Source: Bacteroidota bacterium (GTDB lineage: Bacteria; Bacteroidota; Bacteroidia; Bacteroidales; PUMT01). From it: DNA of 13,104 nucleotides. A program made the translations under genes and the position numbers. Shown one piece after another: positions 7,096-13,104 of this stretch. Location: positions 1-13,104 of the forward strand of contig PXAP01000199.1 of the NCBI GenBank assembly GCA_003567115.1, given 5' to 3'. Positions within the stretch are counted from its first letter, which is position 1, and each line of letters begins with the position of its first letter. The notes beneath the pieces were generated by a model that did not search any database, was not told where the DNA came from, and saw only the letters and a program-made list of their open reading frames with translations.

Positions 7096-8328
7096 ATGCG
7101 TTTAATTTATAATATCACCATTGCTTTTTACCGGCTGGTTTTGTTTCTATTATCTTTTTTCAATAAAAAGGCCGCTCTCTGGTACAGGGGGAGGAAGGGA
7201 TTTTTTCGCAGGTGGGGGGGATTTGATGCCGGCCGGAGAAAAGTGATATGGTTTCATTGCGCTTCGCTTGGAGAGTTTGAGCAGGGCAGGCCGGTGATTG
7301 AGGAAATAAAACGAAGAGATGAAAATGTCTTTATTCTGCTTACTTTTTTTTCACCTTCCGGACTGGAGGTCAAAAAGGACTATCCCCGTGCCGATGCTGT
7401 TTGCTATCTGCCGGCAGATACAGCGTTAAATGCGCGCAGGTTTATTGACATATTCAAACCATGCATGGCGGTTTTTGTTAAATATGAGTTCTGGTATCAT
7501 TATATTGCTGAACTTAATAAAAGGAAAATCCCTCTTTATCTTATTTCTGCAAATTTCAGGGCAGATCAGATTTTTTTCAGATGGTACGGAAGCTGGTTTG
7601 CCGGTATGTTGCACATGTTCACCCATATTTTTGTGCAAAGTGATGATTCTGAAAGGCTGTTGAAATCTGCCGGCGTTGAAAATGTATCTGTTTCAGGAGA
7701 TACGCGGTTTGACCGGGTCCATGCTCTTGCTTCTGCAACTGCTGATATACCGGCAGCTGCTGCTTTTTCTGCCGGTAGTTTTACCATTGTAGCAGGCAGC
7801 ACCTGGCCGGAGGATCATTCTTTGCTGGTAAGGTTTATGAACCGGACGGAGCATAATGTTAAACTTATAATTGCACCGCATGAGATTTATGAAAATGAGA
7901 TTGATGAGCTGGCCAGCCGTTTCACCCCGCCTGTGGTAAGGTTTTCATCTTCCGGCACTGCAGACCTGAAGTCTGCCGGAATTCTGGTGATAGATAATGT
8001 CGGGATGCTGTCATCGCTTTACGCGTATGGTAAACTGGCTTATGTAGGAGGAGGGTTCGGGAAAGGCATTCATAACATTCTTGAGGCCTGCACCCATGGA
8101 TTGCCGGTGATTTTCGGACCCAGGTATAAAAAATTCAGGGAAGCAAGAGAACTGGTTCAACTTGGAGGGGCTTTTGCAATAGACAATTACAGTAGTTTTC
8201 ATCAAAAGGCCGGTGAAATGATTGTCAACGAAAAAGTATTGATAAAAGCGGGACGCACTGCCGGGGAGTATGTAAAATCGGGCACCGGGGCCGGCAATTA
8301 TATTGTTGAACATATCCTGGCAACCTGA
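7096..8328 (+). CDS. waaA: WaaA (KdtA): 3-deoxy-D-manno-octulosonic acid (Kdo) transferase
   Basis: WaaA transfers Kdo from CMP-Kdo to the lipid A precursor at the inner-membrane cytoplasmic face, the first step of LPS core assembly. The 410-residue protein has a hydrophobic N-terminal anchor (about 5-22) followed by a basic stretch. The family motif HCASLGEFEQGRP is at 54-66, with E60 as the likely catalytic base. KYEFWYH, SGDTRFDRV and VAGSTWPED follow, then IIAPHE at the start of the second Rossmann half and the CMP-Kdo-binding YVGGGFGKGIHNILEA followed by GLPVIFGP. Length and GT-B two-domain order match GT30 enzymes. It has its own consensus promoter, is divergent from the large outer-membrane protein gene (129-bp gap) and is followed by a 205-bp gap before nrdJ, so it is probably monocistronic. 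The number of Kdo residues it adds cannot be read from the sequence. Confidence 0.96.
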   Translation: MRLIYNITIAFYRLVLFLLSFFNKKAALWYRGRKGFFRRWGGFDAGRRKVIWFHCASLGEFEQGRPVIEEIKRRDENVFILLTFFSPSGLEVKKDYPRADAVCYLPADTALNARRFIDIFKPCMAVFVKYEFWYHYIAELNKRKIPLYLISANFRADQIFFRWYGSWFAGMLHMFTHIFVQSDDSERLLKSAGVENVSVSGDTRFDRVHALASATADIPAAAAFSAGSFTIVAGSTWPEDHSLLVRFMNRTEHNVKLIIAPHEIYENEIDELASRFTPPVVRFSSSGTADLKSAGILVIDNVGMLSSLYAYGKLAYVGGGFGKGIHNILEACTHGLPVIFGPRYKKFREARELVQLGGAFAIDNYSSFHQKAGEMIVNEKVLIKAGRTAGEYVKSGTGAGNYIVEHILAT

Positions 8329-8350
8329 TTCCGTTTTTCATTATCATGAT

Positions 8351-8400
8351 ATCGGGGGTAACCGGGACAAATAAGCGGTTGGTTAATAACCTTACCCGAT
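8351..8400 (+). terminator. Three-way-junction-like structure after waaA (possible terminator)
   Basis: An outer stem pairs ATCGGG (8351-8356) with CCCGAT (8395-8400). Inside it sit two adjacent hairpins: AACCG/CGGTT (8360-8364 with 8376-8380) and GGTT/AACC (8381-8384 with 8388-8391, loop AAT). The element begins 22 bp after the waaA stop and lies upstream of the nrdJ promoter, so 3'-end formation for waaA is the simplest role. There is no strong T-tract after the stem, which lowers confidence in terminator function. Confidence 0.35.
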
Positions 8401-8423
8401 TTGTTAATAAATACGGTACGTAA

Positions 8424-8458
8424 TTTGAAGAAAAAACAGTAGTGATTATTTAATTTTG
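8424..8458 (+). promoter_or_regulatory. Probable nrdJ promoter (Bacteroidota type)
   Basis: An exact -7 element TAATTTTG at 8451-8458 is preceded by TTTG at 8424-8427. The spacer is 23 bp, somewhat longer than the preferred 19-21. The predicted transcript start, near 8463-8467, gives a leader of about 70-85 bases before the nrdJ ATGs at 8534 or 8549. A weaker overlapping alternative uses TTTG at 8400-8403. Confidence 0.5.
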
Positions 8459-8533
8459 ATATCCCCACTCCAGCTAAATCTGGATTGTTTGTATTTTAAA
8501 AGAGATATTAAAAATAATTTAATTACTCATAAT

Positions 8534-11122
8534 ATGCGATCAAGTGAGATGTCAGTGAAGAACAAAAAAGGTGAAAATTCAAAATACAGCAAGCCGGAGT
8601 CTCAGATAAACGGATATGCCGATGAGGATGCATTCAGACATTCCCGGGAATATTTCGGAGGCGACGAACTGGCTGCAAGAGTATTTATTAATAAATATGC
8701 CCTCAAAGATTCAGACGGTCGAATTTTTGAACTTACCCCCGACGATATGCATCGCCGGCTTGCAGGTGAAATTGCAAGAATAGAAAAGAGATATCCCAAT
8801 CCCCTGGGAGAAGATGATATTTATCAATTAATGAAGGATTTTAAGTATATAGTTCCCCAGGGAGGACCTATGAGTGGTATTGGCAATGATTTTCAGCTGG
8901 TTTCACTTTCCAATTGCTTCGTTATTGGCGATGATTCCGGTATCGATTCATACGGTGGCATCATGAAAGTCGACCAGGAGCAGGTCCAGCTGATGAAGAG
9001 AAGGGGCGGGGTGGGTCACGATCTTTCTCCTATAAGGCCTTCAGGAAGCCCGGTTTTGAATTCTGCGCTTACTTCGACAGGTATTGTTCCATTTATGGAA
9101 AGATACTCCAATTCAACGCGTGAAGTAGCCCAGGATGGCAGGAGAGGGGCTTTAATGCTTACCATTTCCATTAAACACCCTGATGCAGAAAAGTTCATCG
9201 ATGCAAAGCTTCAGGCAGGCAAGATTACCGGGGCCAATGTATCGGTAAAGATAGATGATGAGTTTATGAGGGCTGTTACAGAAAAAAGAACCTATGTCCA
9301 GCAGTTCCCTGTCGACTCGGATAGTCCTGAAATAACCAGGGAGATAGATGCCCGGAAGCTTTGGAATAAGATAGTTCACAATGCATGGAAATCGGCCGAA
9401 CCCGGTATTTTGTTCTGGGATACCGTGCTGCGTGAATCGGTACCCGACTCATATTCGGATATGGGTTACAGGACAGTTTCCACTAATCCCTGCGGTGAAA
9501 TTCCATTATGTCCCTATGACAGTTGCCGGCTTCTGGCAATGAACCTGTACAGCTATGTAAATGAGCCATTTACCAAAAATGCAAAATTTGATTTTGATAA
9601 GTTCAGAGAACATGTCGGTTATGCTCAGCGAATAATGGATGATATTATAGATCTGGAACTTGAAAAGATTGACCGGATACTGGAAAAAATAACCAGAGAT
9701 CCTGAGAATGATGAGATCAAACGTGTAGAGCGCAAGCTTTGGGAAAATATACGGGTCAAAGCCGAAGAAGGACGACGGACCGGGGTTGGAATCACGGCAG
9801 AGGGAGATATGCTGGCAGCACTTGGCCTGACCTACGGAACTGACAATGCTACTGATTTTTCGGCCGAGATACATAAAACAGTGGCGCTGGAAGCCTACCG
9901 TTCATCTGTAAATATGGCCAGGGAAAGAGGGTCTTTCACCATTTATGATTCACAGCGGGAGAAATCCAATCCTTTTATTAACCGGTTGAAAGAGGAAGAT
10001 GAACAATTGTACCGGGATATGGTACGTTACGGGCGTAGGAATATTGCCCTGCTGACTATAGCTCCTACAGGCTCAACAAGTCTCATGACACAGACCACAT
10101 CAGGTGTTGAACCTGTGTTTATGCCGGTTTACAAGAGAAGACGCAAGGTAAATCCAAATGATAAAAATGCAACCGTTTCCTTTGTTGATGATGAGGGAGA
10201 TTCATGGGAAGAGTACAACGTGTTTCATCATAAGTTCATAACCTGGCTGGAGGTAAACGGTTATGATCCCGGCGAGGTAAGAAATTATGATGATGATGCC
10301 ATTGATGAGCTTGTTGCAAAATCACCATACCACAGGGCAACATCCAGGGATGTAGACTGGCTCAGTAAGGTAAAAATGCAGGGGGCGATACAAAAATGGG
10401 TGGATCATTCAATAAGCGTTACCATTAACCTTCCTGCTGATGCAAAGCAGGAGCTGGTTGACAAGCTTTATGAAACAGCATGGAAAACCGGATGCAAAGG
10501 GGTAACCGTTTACAGGGAGGGATCCCGCTCAGGGGTGCTTATTGCCGGCAAAAAGGAGGAAGAGACTCATCATGTCCCTAAAAAGCGACCTGAAGTGCTT
10601 GAAGCCGACGTTGTAAGGTTTATGAACAATGATGAAAAATGGATAGCTTTTGTGGGCAAGCTTGAAGGGAGGCCATATGAGATATTTACAGGTAAGGAGG
10701 ATGACGATGTTCTTCCCATTCCAAAAACCATTAATAAGGGGTACATCATTAAACGGCAGCAGGAAGACGGAACCAAGCGCTATGATTTCCGTTATATTGA
10801 CAAGTACGGTTACGGTAACACCTTTGAAGGATTGTCGCGTATTTTTGATACGGAATTCTGGAACTATGCAAAACTTATTTCGGGAGTATTGAGGCACGGT
10901 ATGCCTATTCCTGATGTTGTAAATCTGGTTTCTTCGCTCCGGCTCGACAGTGAAAATATAAACACATGGAAAAACGGTGTGGAGCGGACACTCAGAAAGT
11001 ATATTCCCAACGGTACCAGGCCCAAAAAAGGAACCATTTGTCCGAGCTGCACTTCCGAAAATCTTATGTTTCAGGAAGGTTGCCTTACATGCAAGGACTG
11101 CGGCAACTCAAAATGTGCCTAG
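8534..11122 (+). CDS. nrdJ: NrdJ: adenosylcobalamin-dependent (class II) ribonucleotide reductase
   Basis: NrdJ reduces ribonucleotides to deoxyribonucleotides, using adenosylcobalamin to generate the active-site thiyl radical, and is independent of oxygen. Numbering from the ATG at 8534 (862 residues), C128 (SNCFVIG) and C331 are the substrate-reducing pair. N318, C320 and E322 in NPCGEIP are the radical-site residues. The 11-residue spacing C320-C331 matches that of Thermotoga NrdJ. The phosphate-binding APTGSTS and the loop RRTGVGITAEGDMLAALG are intact. A C-terminal module (about 680-825) precedes a Cys-rich tail (C836, C839, C850, C853, C856, C861), the likely zinc ribbon and swinging thiol pair. 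No N-terminal ATP-cone is seen. The frame stays open upstream to a TTG at 8456, but that codon overlaps the -7 promoter element, so ATG 8534 is preferred; ATG 8549 (MSVKNKK) is equally possible. The gene stands alone between its promoter and convergent kbl. Confidence 0.95.
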   Translation: MRSSEMSVKNKKGENSKYSKPESQINGYADEDAFRHSREYFGGDELAARVFINKYALKDSDGRIFELTPDDMHRRLAGEIARIEKRYPNPLGEDDIYQLMKDFKYIVPQGGPMSGIGNDFQLVSLSNCFVIGDDSGIDSYGGIMKVDQEQVQLMKRRGGVGHDLSPIRPSGSPVLNSALTSTGIVPFMERYSNSTREVAQDGRRGALMLTISIKHPDAEKFIDAKLQAGKITGANVSVKIDDEFMRAVTEKRTYVQQFPVDSDSPEITREIDARKLWNKIVHNAWKSAEPGILFWDTVLRESVPDSYSDMGYRTVSTNPCGEIPLCPYDSCRLLAMNLYSYVNEPFTKNAKFDFDKFREHVGYAQRIMDDIIDLELEKIDRILEKITRDPENDEIKRVERKLWENIRVKAEEGRRTGVGITAEGDMLAALGLTYGTDNATDFSAEIHKTVALEAYRSSVNMARERGSFTIYDSQREKSNPFINRLKEEDEQLYRDMVRYGRRNIALLTIAPTGSTSLMTQTTSGVEPVFMPVYKRRRKVNPNDKNATVSFVDDEGDSWEEYNVFHHKFITWLEVNGYDPGEVRNYDDDAIDELVAKSPYHRATSRDVDWLSKVKMQGAIQKWVDHSISVTINLPADAKQELVDKLYETAWKTGCKGVTVYREGSRSGVLIAGKKEEETHHVPKKRPEVLEADVVRFMNNDEKWIAFVGKLEGRPYEIFTGKEDDDVLPIPKTINKGYIIKRQQEDGTKRYDFRYIDKYGYGNTFEGLSRIFDTEFWNYAKLISGVLRHGMPIPDVVNLVSSLRLDSENINTWKNGVERTLRKYIPNGTRPKKGTICPSCTSENLMFQEGCLTCKDCGNSKCA

Positions 11123-11137
11123 TTAAGTGGAGTATTC

Positions 11138-11184
11138 AATAACCCCGGCTTGCTGGTAAACGGCATGTTCCCTTCCCGGTTATT
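11138..11184. terminator. Weak inverted repeat between convergent nrdJ and kbl
   Basis: AATAACC (11138-11144) can pair with GGTTATT (11178-11184), enclosing a 33-base loop that contains additional CCGG complementarity. It lies in the 67-bp gap between the two convergent stop codons, where a bidirectional terminator would be expected. The stem is short and the loop long, so this is only a candidate. Confidence 0.3.
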
Positions 11185-11189
11185 AAGTG

Positions 11190-12380
11190 TTAATTTATAA
11201 CCCCAAGCTCACGTCCGGTTTTTGTAAATGCGGCAATACATTTATCAAGATGACCGGTCTCATGGGCAGCTGATATTTGCACTCTTATCCTGGCCTGCTC
11301 TTTTGGCACAACCGGGTAGAAGAATCCTGTAACATAAATTCCCTCATCCAGCAGCTTTGTTGCAAAATCCTGCGAAAGCCTTGCATCATAGAGCATTATG
11401 GCTATGATGGCCGAACGGGTGGGTTTGATATCGAATCCGGCCGATTTCATTTTTTCGACGAAGTATTTTGTGTTACTGTGCAGCTTATCCTGCAGCTCAT
11501 GGGTTTCGGCCATCATATCAAACATCATGATGCCAGCGTTTACAACCGAAGGTGGCAGTGAGTTGGAGAAAAGGTATGGCCTGGATCGCTGCCTGAGCAT
11601 ATCAATTATCTCTTTTCTGCCGGTGGTGAAGCCTCCTATGGCACCGCCAAAGGCTTTACCCAGGGTGCCTGTAATAATATCAACTTTTCCCCGGATATTA
11701 AAAAGCTCGGTAACGCCCCTTCCGGTTTTACCTACCACACCTGCCGAGTGGGCTTCGTCAACCATAACCAGTGCCCGGTATTTTTCAGCCAGTTCAGTTA
11801 TCCTGTCCATCGGTGCAACATTCCCGTCCATTGAAAACACCCCGTCGGTTACTATTATGCGGAAACGCTGCGACTGTGCTTCTATCAGTTTCTCTTCCAG
11901 GTCTGTCATATCTGCATTGTTGTACCGGTATCGCTGTGCTTTGCAGAGCCTGACACCATCAATAATGGAGGCATGGTTAAGGGAGTCAGAAATAATGGCA
12001 TCCTCACGGGAAAGCAGAGGTTCAAAAACCCCGCCGTTGGCGTCAAAGCAGGCTGCATACAGAATAGTGTCTTCCGTTCCGAAAAATCCGGCTATCTTAT
12101 GCTCAAGTATTTTATGCAGATCCTGCGTACCGCAGATAAATCTTACCGATGACATTCCGAATCCGCGTGAGTCCATTCCATCTTTTGCCGCCTGAATTAG
12201 CGCCGGGTGGTTTGAGAGGCCAAGGTAGTTATTGGCACAGAAATTCAGCACCTTGTCGCCGCTGTCAATCGTGATCTCTGCATCCTGGGGAGATACAACA
12301 ATTCGCTCCTTTTTAAAAAGCCCGGCTGCCCTGATGCTTTCAAGCTCTTTTTGCAGATGTTCTTTTACCTTTCCGTACAT
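11190..12380 (-). CDS. kbl: Kbl: 2-amino-3-ketobutyrate CoA ligase (glycine C-acetyltransferase)
   Basis: Kbl is a PLP-dependent alpha-oxoamine synthase that cleaves 2-amino-3-ketobutyrate with CoA to glycine and acetyl-CoA, the second step of threonine degradation after threonine dehydrogenase. The 396-residue protein has the family length and is strikingly close to E. coli Kbl over long stretches (NFCANNYLGL, GFGMSSVRFICGTQD, DANGGVFE, NHASIIDGVRLCKA). PLP-site residues are present: H136 in NHASI, D208 and H211 in VDEAHSAG, and Schiff-base K242 in TLGKAFGG. The diagnostic RFICGTQD motif favours Kbl over serine palmitoyltransferase or 8-amino-7-oxononanoate synthase. No threonine dehydrogenase gene lies in the window, so the partner must be elsewhere. 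The ATG at 12380 is preceded by an A/T-rich leader and a good promoter. Confidence 0.95.
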   Translation of the reverse strand: MYGKVKEHLQKELESIRAAGLFKKERIVVSPQDAEITIDSGDKVLNFCANNYLGLSNHPALIQAAKDGMDSRGFGMSSVRFICGTQDLHKILEHKIAGFFGTEDTILYAACFDANGGVFEPLLSREDAIISDSLNHASIIDGVRLCKAQRYRYNNADMTDLEEKLIEAQSQRFRIIVTDGVFSMDGNVAPMDRITELAEKYRALVMVDEAHSAGVVGKTGRGVTELFNIRGKVDIITGTLGKAFGGAIGGFTTGRKEIIDMLRQRSRPYLFSNSLPPSVVNAGIMMFDMMAETHELQDKLHSNTKYFVEKMKSAGFDIKPTRSAIIAIMLYDARLSQDFATKLLDEGIYVTGFFYPVVPKEQARIRVQISAAHETGHLDKCIAAFTKTGRELGVIN

Positions 12381-12433
12381 GATTATTTTATTTTATTGGA
12401 ATACAGTTATTATTTTGATCCCGGTGTTATAAA

Positions 12434-12466
12434 CAAAGATAATTTTTTCCAGGTTACACTGTGAAA
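12434..12466 (-). promoter_or_regulatory. Bacteroidota-type promoter for kbl
   Basis: Read on the minus strand: TTTC (12466-12463; one mismatch to TTTG), a 21-bp spacer, then TATCTTTG (12441-12434), an exact TAnnTTTG -7 element. The predicted start is near 12427, giving a leader of roughly 45 bases before the kbl ATG at 12380. Confidence 0.7.
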
Positions 12467-12641
12467 GGAATCTTTAGGTTGGATCGCCTCTGATTAATAT
12501 GATTATTAGATGTACAGCAATTGATTTTTGTGCTGGCTGCCATGCATAAAATTTACCGGCTTCTTTTACAAAAAAATCAAAATAAACAGAGAATAAACAA
12601 GACTTTTCTCATATTTCTGTCATTCCAAATTATTTAGATTT

Positions 12642-12765
12642 ATCCTGTAAAAAAGCCAAAATTTTATTTAAAACATGTAACAAAATTTTGACCTGCGGTC
12701 GATTATTCATGCTATTGAATGCTCTCTTTGCAATATGGTTTAGATGTATAATTGGCTTACAGGAT
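12642..12765. repeat. Long-range inverted repeat enclosing two small hairpins
   Basis: ATCCTGTAA (12642-12650) plus GCCAA (12655-12659) is complementary to TTGGCTTACAGGAT (12752-12765): 14 pairs interrupted only by a four-A bulge. The ~92-bp interior holds GACC/GGTC (12690-12693 with 12697-12700) and ATTCA/TGAAT (12705-12709 with 12716-12720). The arrangement could be a closing stem of a structured RNA or the ends of a decayed small element; no target-site duplication was identified. Confidence 0.4.
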
Positions 12766-12787
12766 GAACCGCTTCGCTTTAACATTA

Positions 12788-12858
12788 ATTACACATTTGA
12801 CTAATTTTAAAAAAACTGAATAATGCATGTGTAATCGATGAAGTCAAATTTTTTCATC
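12788..12858. repeat. Interleaved inverted repeats (A-B-A'-B' order)
   Basis: ATTACACAT (12788-12796) is complementary to ATGTGTAAT (12827-12835). The overlapping ATTTGACT (12795-12802) is complementary to AGTCAAAT (12842-12849). A third short hairpin, GATGAA/TTCATC (12837-12842 with 12853-12858), competes with the second pair. The interleaved order implies a pseudoknot or mutually exclusive folds if transcribed. No gene overlaps it. Confidence 0.35.
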
Positions 12859-13104
12859 CGCCTGTGTATAATTTTGGGGAATTTTTTAACCGGACACTCG
12901 TGATTCAATTAAAAATTTGAGTCTGATTAATTATAAACCGGATATTTCTGCAAGATATTGAAATTCAGATTTTGTGTGAGATGCCAGAAGCTTTATTGTT
13001 CAATTATTAAAAACTGTGAAAAAGTAATTCAAATGTAACGTACTGATTTATGGAGTCCATTTTGATAATTTATTTATATTGGTCTCACAAATTTATTTAA
13101 ATAC

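Larger units (their letters stand above)
12467..13104. other. AT-rich stretch without a recognisable gene
   Basis: About 640 bp, clearly richer in A/T than the flanking genes, with frequent stops in all frames and no protein-like open frame. It contains a small hairpin CAGCA/TGCTG (12515-12519 with 12531-12535), two larger inverted-repeat arrangements (12642-12765 and 12788-12858, listed separately), a 7-bp direct repeat AACCGGA (12888 and 12936), and an isolated exact -7 motif TAATTTTG at 12869-12876 on the + strand that lacks a matching TTTG at the right distance. It is most likely the upstream region of a gene beyond the right edge, possibly with a small RNA. Confidence 0.5.

Noticed and set aside
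8329..8533. Possible cobalamin riboswitch controlling the B12-dependent nrdJ
   Set aside because: No B12-box-like conserved core was seen. The predicted leader downstream of the promoter is only about 70-85 nt, too short for the usual ~200-nt element, and the folded segment at 8351-8400 lies upstream of the promoter.
9506..9874. 122-codon minus-strand open frame inside nrdJ
   Set aside because: It is antisense to conserved NrdJ active-site and adjacent coding sequence and has no protein-like features or start context.
11398..12195. 265-codon open frame on the + strand
   Set aside because: It is entirely antisense to kbl, whose product is unmistakable. The translated residues are low-complexity Ser/Pro-rich shadow sequence with no family resemblance.
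13061..13082. Promoter TTTG...TATATTGG at the right edge
   Set aside because: The spacer is only about 10 bp and the -7 element has a mismatch, so it does not meet the Bacteroidota promoter spacing.
12467..13104. tRNA, 6S RNA, CRISPR array or insertion-sequence remnant in the AT-rich tail
   Set aside because: No cloverleaf, regularly spaced repeat or transposase-like frame could be found. Only the inverted-repeat arrangements described are supported.

Overview
The window looks like ordinary chromosome from a member of the Bacteroidota, probably a Bacteroidales/Marinilabiliales-type lineage. Three things support this. There is a PorX-type response regulator with a PglZ domain, which is a marker of the type IX secretion system (T9SS). 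There is a very large SprA-flavoured outer-membrane protein. At least two promoters match the Bacteroidota consensus (TTTG, 19-21 bp, TAnnTTTG) instead of the E. coli -35/-10 type, and start codons generally lack Shine-Dalgarno sequences. No mobile element, CRISPR array, rRNA or tRNA is visible.

Layout from left to right. Bases 2-100 hold the 3' end of an unidentified + strand gene. Next come porX (123-1679) and, 11 bp later, tsaE (1691-2104). A 162-bp gap follows that carries a degenerate 26-27 bp tandem repeat, and then an alanine-dehydrogenase-family gene (2267-3490). Converging on it with only 8 bp between the stops is a 1155-residue predicted outer-membrane protein on the minus strand (3499-6966). 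This is divergent from waaA, the Kdo transferase gene (7096-8328), whose promoter is a perfect consensus match. After a folded-looking intergenic element comes nrdJ, the B12-dependent ribonucleotide reductase (8534-11122), again with its own promoter. It converges on kbl (11190-12380, minus strand), which has a good promoter at 12434-12466. The last ~640 bp is AT-rich and has no convincing gene, but it contains two inverted-repeat arrangements.

Functionally this is mostly housekeeping and envelope biology. PorX controls T9SS gene expression, WaaA builds the LPS inner core, and the large outer-membrane protein probably sits in the same envelope. TsaE (tRNA t6A modification), NrdJ (dNTP supply), the Ald-like protein and Kbl (amino-acid catabolism) are metabolic. 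No new multi-gene system is evident. The most unusual points are the loss of two substrate-binding residues in the Ald-like protein, the SprA-like outer-membrane protein with an apparent TTG start and an EF-hand-like loop, and the structured non-coding segments. These are offered as leads, not as an established new system.
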